A stretch of 64,000 bases of DNA from Paragonimus westermani (taxonomy: Eukaryota > Platyhelminthes > Trematoda > Plagiorchiida > Troglotrematidae): contig QNGE01003044.1 in the NCBI GenBank assembly GCA_008508345.1, positions 20,226-84,225 on the forward strand, read 5' to 3'. Below are positions 1 to 13,760 of the stretch, in pieces. Both the position numbers and the translations under genes were made by a program. The notes beneath the pieces are model-generated. The model searched no databases, had not been told where the DNA came from, and saw only the letters and a program-made list of their open reading frames with translations. Within the stretch, counting starts at the first letter, position 1. Each line of letters begins with the position of its first letter.

Positions 1-1811
1 AAGATGGAAATTTAATGCAGTCCCTCTACACAATTAGGCATATTATCCCCAAAATGATTATAAACCAATTACTTTGATATCGCAACTGTCTTAATAAGAA
101 TGTTAAAAAACAAAACTTTACTCGGTCAGACAGACATGATAACTTGATTTAAGCACTTATTAATTAGATCACTCACGCACAGGTGTTAGTCTGCAATCTT
201 TTGTATCTGTTCATTGTGTAGGTCTTTTCTAATGAGGTTACGTATGTATACTTGTTTAGAGGGTAGGAAATATTATCTTGATGAGAACGTCACAGGGTAA
301 GACATTTGATTTCATTGCCGTTTAAAATGTCATTCAACTATTACTTCACAAGTCTCCAGCGGAATATTATGTAACTCCAACTTGAGCAGTCTTCCATACA
401 CCAGGGCTTTTCGCACCAAATGACAGATGATGGTCTACGTATTTTAAAAGAACGGTTTATCAACAGTTAAGTTGTCGCGGTAGTAGAATGAAGCCGCATA
501 CATATATCTGATTGTTAGTTCGGTTATACACACGTAGTATTCATTCGGCGATATAGCTACTGCATCGCCCAATATTTTGTGAATCCATACACTACTCACT
601 GAAAGGCATACGATTCGTTTCCGACATCCCTGTGTGTCATAGAAATGAAAACTTATTTGGCCGTCATTTATTTTTCTCTATTTATCCTTGAGATTGAACA
701 GAGCACCGCAATAGACCAAATTACTTCTTTGTCACCAGTGTCTTCCCAAAAAGTGCCCAGATTTCAATTGGCCATCTGTAATGGTACTGGCTGATTCATC
801 GTCGCTTGAAACGTCAGGGTAGAAAAGCATGTATCAACCCATTCATCAGCGGTGCAATGCTGGTGAAGCAAAGTTGATGGAACATTTCAAAACAGTAGGG
901 ATGATGAATATGATCGAAACATGCCACACCCAATCCTGTTAACGAGCACGGCCATGCATTGCTGACTTACAGTCCGTATTTCCACGCTTGAACTGGTTAG
1001 GGATTTGTGGCGGGGAGATTTCTAGCATAGCATAACTTATTCATTGCGATCCTATTTGCTTGGAATACGTGCAGACTTAAAACCTACCACCTGTTTAACA
1101 TTACCTCATTGACTGGAGTTGGTCACATGATATAAAATGACAAAACACTTTAGTCGGCAAGCTTAACCCTGAACTTGTTAGTAACCTGCTAGCTTCACTG
1201 AAAGGTATCTGTGGCAAGGTTCACACAACAGATAACACATTCTGACACACCTTGTTATAGCGGTGCAGGAAAAAAACAGTAATTTTAATCATGTTAACGG
1301 GACACAGTCACCTTGGATAAGTTTCACTATGACTGTACACAAGAAACATAAAGACACGCACGATTCCAAATTGTAGTCTCACTCGATAGAAAATAGGCGT
1401 GGATCAGGTGTGGGAAATCTGTGATACAGCATTTTCCAGGGAGATTTTTGAATCTTGATACTGCCTACTTATGTGGACTGAATACATTTCAAGGAATGTT
1501 CAACAATTTTGAGTTAAAGTTATGCGTTTAGCGAGTAATTTAATAATTCAACGAAATATGACCATGTTTTTAAGTAGAGCCAATAGAAGTTTTAATGCCG
1601 TTTTATCAAGCAGTTCACCTGCAAAAAACCACAACAATTTGCAACTAAAAGCGTTGCACGTTTCTTAATGTGCCGATCCTCGTTGAACACATTTATCAAG
1701 CGGTACCGCAACAGTCATTTTCAGTACAAGGAATGTATATTCTCTCACATTAGTCCTGTTTACGGTCCGTAATTATTAACCTCTAACACATGTAAAAACA
1801 ATTCACATTAC
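1..1811. other. Flank downstream of SFRP NTR exon
   Basis: AT-rich, no open frame of note. The final SFRP exon (phase 0 acceptor, expected to end in a conserved Cys) was looked for on the minus strand and not found. Confidence 0.45.
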
Positions 1812-2059
1812 CTGTAGAAGTTTACTACCATCAGCAAGCTTCCCCATAACGATCCATCGACCCAGACTTGATGGATCATCACGAAGCGCCTTGTCGAGGA
1901 TTGCGCAATTGCAAGCCACCTCAACAGTTGTATGTACCAGTGATTGAACCGATTTGTTTGCCTTGAACACTTTCAGGCGTCGATCCAACAGTAGACTATA
2001 CGTATGTGAGCCCTTTGAACTATTTCTGCGTTCAGCTTGCAAAATTTGAACCTTCATGG
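1812..2059 (-). CDS. SFRP: SFRP netrin-like (NTR) domain exon
   Basis: The acceptor ccacctttcag precedes 2059 and the donor CAG|GTAATG follows 1812. The exon starts with two bases (CC) completing a codon, so it accepts a phase-1 donor such as that of the CRD exon at 44590; it ends in phase 0. The 82 encoded residues run from MKVQILQAERR to GSKLLQ. They resemble the C-terminal NTR module of SFRPs: a basic beta strand (MKVQILQAE), a variable loop, the CNC pair, then WIVMGKLADGSKLLQ, matching the family pattern in which a Cys-x-Cys is followed by a YLVMG-like strand. The NTR module of SFRPs binds heparin and modulates Wnt. The assignment rests on this pattern, on shared strand and on phase. The final exon, expected to hold a Trp and a closing Cys, was not found in 1-1811 and probably lies beyond the window. 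Confidence 0.75.
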
Positions 2060-5000
2060 CTGAAAGGTGGATTGGTATGAGAGTTTCCAGTGAACCGATA
2101 TAAGAGGTTTCAAAGGACTAATTATAGGTGGAAATTCCTTTGCTAGTCAGATAAGGCGAGCTTTAGAAATCTTGAACAGCCAATTCCAAATTACGTAATA
2201 TGTTGAGCTAGGCGAACTGCCTTCATGTGTCTACCAACTGAAAGCGATAATCAAGAGGCACATTTGAATTATAGATATTGTGAATGAAGTTTAAGAGGAT
2301 AGCTATTCATTTTATTGCTAGTGTGATGAGCAGTATTTAGCGAACTAAGTGGTTCATCTTTGGTTCTGTTGTGAAGACTGACCCGTTGACTGAAGTCTGT
2401 AGTTATTATCCTACTGAATAGTCATTATAATCGAGTGAGCGTTTTAACACACCAGTAAGGAGAACGCATGCTTGATCAGCCAGATGAAACAGAGGGATGT
2501 TAGAGATTGTCAAGCTATGAAATCAAGTGGAGTAGATTTCCTAGAAATCGTGGCTTTTGCAAGTCTGTTATGAATAGAGTAATGCAGCTTCAAACTTGAA
2601 TAAAAGCCTAAAGGTTAAAACATTATATTATTTCCCGATCTATTAGACACATTTTTCTTATGGCTAAGGTTCGTAAGACTTGACACCATGATAGCATTAT
2701 CATATACCTTGTGTGTATTTATTTTGTACTACTTCACTCAGTTACGAATATTTCATGATCCATACTAACAGTACAGTATTGATGACAAACTCTTTGCACA
2801 CACTTCGGAAATATTTGCTCGCCTTTCTCTATAGTCGAGTGAACTCCACTGTGTGCTTATTTTGGGATCATACAACGAAATCAACTTCACTTTAAGCGAC
2901 ATATCACTCTTTTCAGTACTGTTTATTTCCGTGGATGACGACTGATTTGAAAGCTTTTTCTGTTTAGTGCTCTGGATATGATCATATTAACGAACAACTG
3001 GCAGGTATTACTTGCATATCTGTTTGAACGTTTTGCTGGACCATTTTTATTCTCCACTGCGACTCTCCCAGTTAGATTTTTCTTATCCTAACTACAACCT
3101 CCACCTGTTTTCGACCCTAGATGGGCTTAATTAGGAGAACAAGTCGCTAATTATCTTCATATTATGGCATTTCCGAATACCGGTTCGCTAATGTGTTTGT
3201 CTGTACATGCGGATATCGCTTGAATTCACAATTTCCAATCCGCCGAGTTTGGCCTAAATGGATGATTTTCGTAGCTTGTCTATTCACGGTCAGACTCTAC
3301 TCAAGTTCACTCTAGACAAGATCAAATGGTTCAGTTATTCTTATTATCTTGTTTCAAAACGCTCTAATAATCTAAGTAGTATCTTCCAATTCCACAGCCA
3401 AGGCGGTTTAAAGAGGAAGAGTGTAACGATGGAGTCTGATGTGTTCTCATTTTGATTCAAAACGCAACTCATTAGTCCTGAGAGGCTACTAACAACAGCG
3501 AGGTTAGGACTCGAATTGCTTAGTTACTTACGAGATTGATAACACCGGACACTCATTTTCGGACAACGACAGCGCCGTGAATGGTAGGCTGAGAACAAAC
3601 TATCAGATCATTTTAATGTTTAACCCTGAACACTCAACCTTGGATGCAGCTTGGCATGTTGAAAGGTAAAAGCAAACAGCATCCACGTAACACATAACTA
3701 GCACTGTTCTACGTTCTCAGTGGAACTTGGTATAAGGACAACTATGTCACAGTAACATTATTCACCTTTCTTATTACAAACAGATGTCGACCTTTCTGGA
3801 TGTTTCAACCACACGCTGGTAATAACGAGTACCACAGTTTATGAATTGTGAAACCTGGCAATCCGTTTATCTACTTCATTTGCTTGTAAGTCAGAGATAA
3901 CAGACAGGACTGCTTAGAATTACTAGTGATTAATCGGTATCCGAATTATATGAAATCATTGGCATAGTCAATGTTGTCTTCAAAGTTACGTGGAAGAAGT
4001 GATTGGACCCACCAAGCTAACTATTCGCAAGTCAAGAGGTTGATGACATGGTGCGAGTGCTTCATCAGTCATCGATACACGCAAAGCAGGTTGAAAGGAA
4101 CACACCGGGAATTTAACACTGATGTGGACAGCACTCCAGATAGGGTCGCAATGAAATCTACGCCGCTTCCACAAAACAACTGGCCGTCAGGATTCAGTCT
4201 ATAAATTCATCAAATTTTCTAATATTCCAACCAAAATTAGGTTCATCCAGGTATTCAACTGGCTACAAACCATGTTGTGCCCATCGATATTCATTTGCAA
4301 ATTGGGAAACTGCTCTTGTTTACCTGAGCGTGTATAACGGCAATTAATCATCAGAATAAGTATTCCAGGAACACCGCTGTTCTTGCACGGCAATATCGGT
4401 GCAGCTTCAGCTTGGTGTCCTTCCGTTACAAAGGAGTTTATCACTAAGGCGTGGGAATAAACGGAGTCTGAGTCCACAAATGATTTTGTCAGTTAACGGA
4501 CACTTCTACTGACGAACTGAATGAACATAATCTCGTGCCTCTTTGAAGATAGGGCACTCTCCAAAGTTACGATCGATTATACGGAAAAGCGTGAAAGCCG
4601 CGTTATGCAACTGTAATATTCAACATTGTGGGTGGATCTAGGAGTAGTTCTGTAGTAACTGTCTCAAGGCAAACGTAACATATTACGCACCATTGGCCAT
4701 AGGGAGTAGAGAACCTCATCGGCAGTATTAGAACCAAGAGCCGCTGCATTGGTCCTCGGAAAACTCGGCTCATAGCAATGACATATTGATTACTTTGGGC
4801 TGTGGGATTCTAACCAAAGAACTAATCAATAAAACCTGGGGAATCGTGAACACTCATTTCACCTTCCAGTTGCGTAAACCCATTCAAGTGTACGGGGATG
4901 GCTGAAAACTATTATAGGAATGGTTTTAAAATATCCGCACCAAATTTAGTACGAATGAACTCCAACAGTTTGGGCGTCATGCTTAGCACGTTACTGACAA

Positions 5001-8000
5001 ATGGATCGAGAATAACACAACGTTATGAGCAAAGTGTAATACTCTACGTTACAACCACCCCGGATGGCTTTCATCAAGAGTGTTGTAATCGGAATTTCGA
5101 TTACATCACTCCTGAGGAAGGCCACCCGAGGTGGCTGGAAAGTAGAGTATTAAAACTTGTTCATAACGTGGCGTTATTCTCAATCTGTTTATCAACAGGA
5201 ATGGTTTATTTGTACAGTCGGATGAAATTCGGTTAAGTGAACTGATTTGCTTTTGTCAACGCGAATTTTTGTAAAAATCGAAGAACTAGCTATACTGTGG
5301 TTGGTGCGTCAAATCCCTCCAGTAATGTGGGACTCGAATTACCTTGAGGTTATCTACTAAGTGTAAGCTATTTCTAAGTTTTTCGTGATAAACAATGTCA
5401 TTCAGGCTAGTGAGACAATCGTGGACTTATTTGAGCGGCAGATTTCTTAGGTCAGACGCATTCGCCTCCTACAGGAGTCACAAACGTTCATGCCATCAGG
5501 ATACTTTATACGCATGACATACAGTGCAGATGTGTTTGAAAGTAATTGGAGAGTAGACGATCACTGAGTGCAACTCTCGTTGCATGTCTTACATAACGTA
5601 ATGTTATTAAACAACGTATCCTGTTTATAGATGAAGTTACGGTGTCTGCTGAATACAATGTGCAACCTTCATGTCCCCAATATTCATTTCTTATAATACG
5701 ATAAGACAGTCTTGTTCCTGATGTGTTTCGAAACCTTCGGTACCGGTGTTATATAGCAAGTCCATTCTTGCATAGTCATGATTGAGAATAACGCTAATAT
5801 TGAGCAAAAATGGCATCATCATTCGGAACCCTTTAACTTACCTACATCAGCCATACAATAGCTGCTTATGATACTTTCATACGTCGGATCCTCTACACAT
5901 CCCGAACATTGCGGAGCTGTTGGAAGACAAAAGAAACGACACGTGTGACTTGAGAACAACTACACAAGTAGCTAAACCAGGCAATACGATTCTCACTGGC
6001 ATAAAAATCCGAGCTAGATTTAAGTGAAATTTCACGGTTATGTGAAGAAAAGACATGAATGGAACTACCTTCAACTGATTATCATTGATTCAGTTTTATA
6101 GTTAAAATCTGCGCGATATATTTGTAACATATGTGTAATCGTATACGGAGACCACCATGAGAAACAATCCAACTGAATTGGTCGATCATCTTTGAACTTA
6201 TAAGGAACAGTAAGAGTTTTCCCGACCTTTCCTTATTCTGTTGCCACTACTCTGCAAGCAGGAATCACATAATAAAAACGGAACTTACCTTCCATTTATA
6301 GCTTTAATTACAAATTAACAGCGTCTACAAGAACAACCATACACTTCATGGTGAGCCGGTACTTTTAATGGCAAATTTCCATCACCAGCTCTTCGGATCT
6401 CCTAAGGTATAATGAGTTTACCTTCATGGCAAGATAACACATCCCCCTTGTTTGTTAATACTATCTTCCAGGTTATTAAGTGTGCAACAAATCTGTTTTA
6501 CAACAGATAAATGAACAGTGTAAACGGATATTAGGTTCGAATATCCTCCAGAGAAGATAAATTGTACCAGTGAAAAACGTGTACAACCATCTTATGTGCT
6601 TTAATCTTTCACCAGATTAAACTATAAGAAATTTGTCATTCCGCTTCAATAATTTGATGAATGGGTAAAGCATAACCCAGAATGACGTCTGTAAATCATT
6701 TAAAATCTAATTCCTTCACAATCTCTCAACCGTAACTGTCAGTTAAAACTTCAAGGTCTATCTTCATATACTTTGTGTGCTAATATGCTCTGCAGAGACG
6801 TCAGAAAGTGAAAATGAAGTATACCGGCCGTAAATTGTAAAACCTCAGCTGTTAGAAGAATTAGCCACACTCTCATGGTACGCAGCCTATGAATGGTGAT
6901 GTAGTTATGCGAAGAAGCTGTGGCTTCTTGCCAGCCTGAAGAACTGAAGAGCGATGGAGTTTGCCACGTAGACTGAGCATATGCACCAGCGTCCACCACA
7001 GCCTGACATGGTTAATACATTTACTCAAATGATTGGATGAGATCGCTTGTAGTAAGCACTCGGACTAAACCGCTGTTGCTCATCTATCATTAAGGCCTTC
7101 AAGATTTACTCTGTTCTTGTTGCTGGACCAAACAAATCTCACTTGAAGAGTAGATTAGTAAAACATCCAAAACCATGTTACCTGTGGCATCATCAGAGTT
7201 ACTTAGAAGCTGCTCTCACAGAGCCGTGTAGTTGTATTTCCAGTTAAATGTAACATTTGTCATTTGGTTTATTCCACCCCGGCCACATCCACCGGTCAAC
7301 TGGAACAATCATGACAATTCCTCGTATGTTCTGTTCTATCTGCTGTATCGTACAATCGCCTTCTCTCTAAGCGAATCGGAAGGCTTCACCGTGATAAGAC
7401 CTGGGCAAAATGGGTCACATGACGATGATGGGATTCCAAATGTTCTTCGTTGTCCAGATCATAAGTATGCGAATGCAAAACACTTGTCTCTGTACCCAGG
7501 AGAACGTCTCAAATTCTATGACTTGCAATCGAACAGAGTCACAATCTGATGTGAGCAATATGTAAACCTCAACAAACACATAGTCTTACATCTCTACTGA
7601 CCGATTTTCTAACACAGCCTGCTTACTGTTTTTATGAGTGATTTGTTTTATTTAACCTGATGACTCAACACTGTTAGTTCCGTGACAATTACCCCAGGCT
7701 TAGATCACTGGAAAGTCCGCTTATATCGATAAAACTATGCGGAAATCTCTGTACGAAGACTCCTGTTACATACTTTCCCGACTAACTCTAAGCCGGTTTC
7801 ATGGTACCGTCACAACTTGAGGTGACTGGAATTTTTTATGGGCCGTTTTTTCTACCCGGTTGAATGATGTGTACTTCCTATCCAGACTATTCAAACAAGC
7901 TACAGCCTGCTGTTGTCTAATGTTGTTTGTTCGTTTATGACAAACACGACCGTCGTCGACCAGACAATAAGATTTGGGTAGACCCGTCAAGATTTTTCTG

Positions 8001-10729
8001 GAAGGTATGTGTAGACGACTATAAAATCATAAATTGTACCTAACTGATACATGAAAAAGAAAGCAAGCTTAAAACTACAATTGTAGCAAGAACCTCACGA
8101 TCTGTATATTGTGGGTGAATGAATATCCGGTCGACAGATGTGGCGGTTATAGAGATTATCAGTAACCAGTTAAACAAGATTTCTCATATTTACATGGAGA
8201 CGAAGTTTTTACATTGCTCTGTCCAACACAAGTTAACACATATATTCGGTTTGCTAAGTGACGCATGGATATCTACCAGAGGACGATCCATTGTTATCAC
8301 TGTACGACGTCAGTTGTTGACTACTTCATAAATTCAGGACAAGTGCTGTAGTATAACGTTGTGGAGTGTTATCGCGGAAATGGGGAATAAGAAGAGTGCA
8401 TAATCTACCAATAGGTATAATCGGAGTTAACTGGAAAAAAACAGTTGCGTAACGTTATTCTTTTCTTTACTAGCAACACTTCTGCACAACGACTCTTTTG
8501 TTCCATTTCTGTAGAGCAACGAATCTGTATTACCCCTCGCATGTTTTTCAATTTGAGTAAAGTGGCCCTGCAACAAAATACGAAACTTATGTTTTTCTGT
8601 CTGTGTTTGTACAGTCACGTGACTCACATTACACGGATCTTTCACCCAATTTTTGTCTACGTCATACTAGGAATATCGTTGCAGCTTCGATCGTGCTTCA
8701 GCAGTCCAAGATTACTCAAAAACGCCCTTGGTTTTCGGATGCTGTGAACACTTGTTGATCCGAATCTTCTGTCACGATAATTTGCCAGGATTCCGCAACT
8801 TTTGAGTTGCATCCGTTCGTTTTGTTGTCGGTAAATTGCACCTGACCAGCACGTTTGCAATAGCAGGGCGTATTAAATTTATATTCAGGGATACTTAACA
8901 AATTTCAGTAACCGCACAGTGATCAACTAGATTTTGTCCAACTGAAAACAAAGTTAGCTCTAGGAATCGGAGATGTTACTAATCATTCTTAATATCGTAG
9001 CACAATGAATTTGGGTGCGGAATGTCGAATGGGATGTTTTGACTGTGAGGTAGGCAGAAAGTAGAGTGGCGAATAGTTGGTAATGCTGGAAGTTTATATA
9101 AGTGCAAGATAGATGGGAAATGAGGGATGTGCAAAAAATGCTTCAACAGTTCACCCACTATCAGGTTCGGTTTTGATCCACAGGTCGGTCTACTCTAAAC
9201 TTTGATTCTTGCTGGACAAATTCCGAATCAATAACAGAGAAGTTGGATGTATCAAGGAGTTTGTCAGCGCATTTGTAGAACGAACTAGTGAGGTTCACCA
9301 AAAACAGCGCGAACTGTTAATTCAAACTTGGTAGCTAATTTCAAGTCAGGTGTGAATGAAGATCTGTTATAGACTGTTTAACTAATGCAACATAAAGTGA
9401 AGCCTTTTTTCTCGTGGAACCTGGGATATCACACTACTATTCAGACCGTCAAAGGGTTTACTGAAATTAAGAATTAGTATCGTCCAACTTGGACTCATAC
9501 TTTAATAAATGTAAAAGTCTGGGTAACGCAATATAGGTATTGACTAGCTTAAAGCCACGGGGACGAGTAATTTGCTGAATGAATGGTGGCAAGTTGCCAT
9601 GTTTTGCCTTGAGCACAACCGTAACTGTGTTTACGCATCCGTGAAAGAAAAAGCATTCGTAGTATAAACATAAGCGAATAACTTGAGGGAGCAATCTGTA
9701 TATTTCTTCGATAAAGAGTGGTGACTTTTTGTGAACTAAATAAATTCGGGAGTCCTTCCCACTAAACAGCCTTAGATTGAGTATGTCGTTTGGTCTGAAT
9801 TTTTATCATTCCTCCCTTCTGTTCACTCGACTGTTTGTCTAATACGTCTGGTTGACGCTGGCTTGAATTTCTGAGACATGAACAAAAAATGGTTCCTTTC
9901 ACAATTACGAGTACTGTATTCTTATTTCCGTAGGAATTTAGTGGCATCGCGGACGACCAATTTTAATATTCTGCAGCCCCTGTTCAAACCCTGAAATGAA
10001 CAAGATATATAAACACCTGTAGATCTCCGGATTTCATGAATGAATTCATCTGTCTTACACTGTGAGAAGAAACACGTAGCAAACTAGCCTGTTTTGGGTG
10101 CTTGTTTTACGGTGATTTACCACTCGTGTTCACCACTATGTGAACTCAGAGGGAGGCAGTAACTAGGGGTCATCATGAAGTCTACCTAGAGCGTAAAGTG
10201 GAGTAAAGTTTGGCAACATGAGGTTATAAGACAAAGTCTCTATACAAGCGAGCAGCTTAGAATATGTATTATTCGTAAAATGCCCAAGAAATGTTTTGTA
10301 TCGTTTGATATAAGTCAGATTCTTAGGTCACCTGAGATTTACTTATTGCTTTAATAACCAGTTACATTCTATGGATATTTGCCGCATTATTCTCAAAAAC
10401 CTAATGAACATTCAACACAACTTTTGCTTCTTATCTTATATATCTAATTTATACCATGCTTTGTTCGTTCTTAGCACATTCCGGGGCATACAGATTACAT
10501 ATGTGTACTTCAACAGCATTGGTTAAACACCTAATCGAAAAATGAATGTTAACTCAAGCACCAGTCTGCATGTGTTATCTTTTACTTCCTCCAACCAACC
10601 GTATTTTGTGACGCATTGGTCTTTAGAAATGAACGTTCATTCCAGAATACTTTTCTAAGCACGCGAGCGTTAAACTGCTCGTATTCGTGGATATGCAGTT
10701 GAGATCGAACCAAACTGCTATTAGTTAAT
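2060..10729. other. SFRP intron, anonymous sequence
   Basis: About 8.7 kb with no recognised gene, repeat or transposon domain. Open frames of 60-112 codons (for example 4898-5236 plus, 7232-7549 plus, 8445-8747 plus) have no motif and look like chance. Confidence 0.4.
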
Positions 10730-10930
10730 TTTCAAGTTGACCATCACTCACATTTGATCGCAGCGTTCGCATTCAGATAGACTTTACAGCCAGCCTCTTT
10801 CGAAAAGAAGCACTAGACTCGAGTTTCGCTCTGATTAGAGCTCATCAGTAGTGCATATCCTTGCCACGGCCGGGATTTGAACTCCGGACATTCCAATCAT
10901 GAGGCAACCGTGTTAACCACTGCGCCATTG
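10730..10930 (-). repeat. tRNA-derived SINE (family 1)
   Basis: Read on the minus strand it has a tRNA-like head: A-box-like TGGCGCAGTGGTTAACACGG (rc of 10907-10926) and B-box GGAGTTCAAATCC (rc of 10873-10885). A body of about 130 bases ends in TGAGTGATGGTCAACTTGAAAA. Related copies or parts are at 12590, 13497, 13604, 15198, 15390 and 32500. I could not assign it to a named family. Confidence 0.8.
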
Positions 10931-12589
10931 ACCTCACATTAGGCACGACCGAATCATCAAATCTGAACGCTCAACCACTCTTGCTTGTGAGCAATGATCA
11001 GGTTGCCCGATCGTCTCGAGAGGAGACACAGTTACTGCCTGTTAACTCCAATCGGTAACCCCGCGATTAGGACTTCCAAGACGGGTCGAGATCACTGAAC
11101 TCATCAAACCTGCAAGACGATATTAATTAATTATTTCATTTAACGTTCCATGAATTTATTAAGGAACAATGAAGAATCACACTCTTCTGTCTGATCCACT
11201 GGTGGTCCCACTTATTTTCAAACTCAGAAAGGCAGTATGATGTCAATCGTAGAACTAGATTCTACATGCATTCTTCTATTCTGCTTCACAGAAACAAAAT
11301 TCCGAATGTGCTTCAAATATATCCGTCTCATTTATCTTAACAGCATCCATGCTGTAATTCGTTCTACTGTGTGGGGATAAACCCTGTTCAGTTTGACCAC
11401 TGTGTACACTAGCTCGAATGACAACAGATCCGTTAAAGAAGCAAAACCAAATTGCCTTTCTTGATTAGAATTTCACCTCTAAAAACTTCCACACGCCTGG
11501 CTACCTGTTCGATTGAGAGAAACAGACAATAATTTCGCTTGATGCAGCCACCGGATGTATCTTGTGTGAAAACCAACGCAGTGGCTTACTAAGTGATGGC
11601 ATAATATTGGGTATAGCTGCATAGAAAACACTGTTCAAAGAATTGTACAAAGGTCTTTGTGGACATTATCTCTGGATGATCGTTACGGACACAAAAAGAT
11701 ACGGTCACTGAAATTACATCTAATTCTCTGTTCGTTCACAGAATAGATCGTTATTGTGGCTTAAAAACTGACGAACCAATAAGGTTAACTGTAATCAAAA
11801 CACCTGTTGATTCGCTTTCACAGCCGTATACTGATTGAAACTGTCATAGGTAATCCATATGTTGAACGATCAGTAAGGAGATAAACTAATCAGGAGCATT
11901 CATTTGCCTACCTACTGAACGGTTAACTCAGTTCGCCTGACGCATGAATGAGTATGAAACGAGAGACTACGAATTCATTCAAACCACACGGATGTTAGTA
12001 CTGTCGAACTGACAACATCGCATTAAATCAAACAAGGAAGTTGTCAGCTGTAATTAGTCGAGGACAGAATAAAATCAACTACCAGTACTTCCACAACGTT
12101 TGTTTTTATTGAATGGCTTATCGGCAAAAAACAGTTCTACCGAAACTATATAAGCTATGCTAATAAAATAGGTAACACCTTCGATCCGCCACAAAAATTT
12201 CATCCATTCATACCATACCCTCAGTCTAGTAAAATTTGTTTGTTAGGTTGATAGTTCTCAATTTACCTTGTGCTTTCGTTTCGAATGTAGGCATTTTCAA
12301 ATACTGCCACATTACAGCCCGACGAATTGTATCACCGCTTACTAGCTGATACCTGTTTACATTGACAGATGCTTACCAATTCCATAGAATGAATGAGCCG
12401 TTACTTTTCCAGGTGACTACAATTAACGGTAAGATTCTATGAGTTTAATAGCTACTGCGACATGTCTTGTTAACCGATGAGTTAAATGTAGTCCACTACA
12501 TAACACTAATTCCTCCGAATATAGTCGAGAAAATCAAAACTTTTATACAAGATATATGAATACTGATGAGTAGTCGGGGATTTGGTTTA
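10931..12589. other. SFRP intron, anonymous sequence after SINE
   Basis: A plus-strand stretch at 11036-11085 (cctgttaactccaa, ggtaac, cgcg) resembles 15331-15360, which lies 5' of the forward SINE there, and may be a SINE 5' part in the opposite orientation to the copy at 10730. The rest is unremarkable. 12123-12589 is repeated at 13024-13489. Confidence 0.4.
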
Positions 12590-12693
12590 TTTCCAAGTTG
12601 AACATCACTCACATTTGATTGCGGCCTTCGCCTTCAGATAGACTTTCCAGCCAGCCTCTTTCGAAAAGAAGCACTAGACTCGAGTTTCGCTCT
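12590..12693 (-). repeat. SINE family 1 tail, cut by N gap
   Basis: 3' half of the SINE, ending at the assembly gap. Identical to 13490-13594 because the surrounding 570 bp are duplicated across the gap. Confidence 0.75.
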
Positions 12694-13026
12694 NNNNNNN
12701 NNNNNNNNNNNNNNNNNNNNNNNNNNNNNNNNNNNNNNNNNNNNNNNNNNNNNNNNNNNNNNNNNNNNNNNNNNNNNNNNNNNNNNNNNNNNNNNNNNNN
12801 NNNNNNNNNNNNNNNNNNNNNNNNNNNNNNNNNNNNNNNNNNNNNNNNNNNNNNNNNNNNNNNNNNNNNNNNNNNNNNNNNNNNNNNNNNNNNNNNNNNN
12901 NNNNNNNNNNNNNNNNNNNNNNNNNNNNNNNNNNNNNNNNNNNNNNNNNNNNNNNNNNNNNNNNNNNNNNNNNNNNNNNNNNNNNNNNNNNNNNNNNNNN
13001 NNNNNNNNNNNNNNNNNNNNNNNNNN
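12694..13026. other. Assembly gap (333 N)
   Basis: Run of N. The left flank (12123-12693) and right flank (13027-13594) are the same 567-bp sequence with at least one base difference (a at 12231, g in the other). The true gap may be zero or negative, or the flanks may be two alleles. Confidence 0.95.
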
Positions 13027-13496
13027 AAAAAACAGTTCTACCGAAACTATATAAGCTATGCTAATAAAATAGGTAACACCTTCGATCCGCCACAAAAATT
13101 TCATCCATTCATACCATACCCTCAGTCTAGTGAAATTTGTTTGTTAGGTTGATAGTTCTCAATTTACCTTGTGCTTTCGTTTCGAATGTAGGCATTTTCA
13201 AATACTGCCACATTACAGCCCGACGAATTGTATCACCGCTTACTAGCTGATACCTGTTTACATTGACAGATGCTTACCAATTCCATAGAATGAATGAGCC
13301 GTTACTTTTCCAGGTGACTACAATTAACGGTAAGATTCTATGAGTTTAATAGCTACTGCGACATGTCTTGTTAACCGATGAGTTAAATGTAGTCCACTAC
13401 ATAACACTAATTCCTCCGAATATAGTCGAGAAAATCAAAACTTTTATACAAGATATATGAATACTGATGAGTAGTCGGGGATTTGGTTTATTTCCA

Positions 13497-13603
13497 AGTT
13501 GAACATCACTCACATTTGATTGCGGCCTTCGCCTTCAGATAGACTTTCCAGCCAGCCTCTTTCGAAAAGAAGCACTAGACTCGAGTTTCGCTCTCATTAG
13601 AGC
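13497..13603 (-). repeat. SINE family 1, left arm of inverted pair
   Basis: Reverse-oriented SINE tail half. It pairs almost perfectly with 13649-13758 on the other strand, leaving a 45-base loop. Confidence 0.85.
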
Positions 13604-13760
13604 CGGAGTTCAAATCCCGGTCGTGGCAAGGATATGCGCTACTGACGAGCTCTAATGAGAGCAAAACTCGAGTCTAGTGCTTCTTTTCGAAAGAGGCTGG
13701 CTGGAAAGTCTATCTGAATGCGAAGGCTGCGATCAAATGTGAGTGATCAACTTGAAAATA
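13604..13760 (+). repeat. SINE family 1, right arm of inverted pair
   Basis: Forward SINE with B box (GGAGTTCAAATCCCGG at 13604-13619) and full tail to tgagtgatcaacttgaaaa. It lacks the A box. Together with 13497-13603 it forms a foldback of about 105 paired bases. Confidence 0.85.

Noticed and set aside
4898..5236. 112-codon open frame in the SFRP intron
   Set aside because: No domain, signal peptide or family resemblance; the length is expected by chance in several kilobases of AT-rich DNA.
12619..13152. Open frames of 156-177 codons on both strands
   Set aside because: They run mostly through the 333-N gap; the readable ends are SINE and anonymous sequence.
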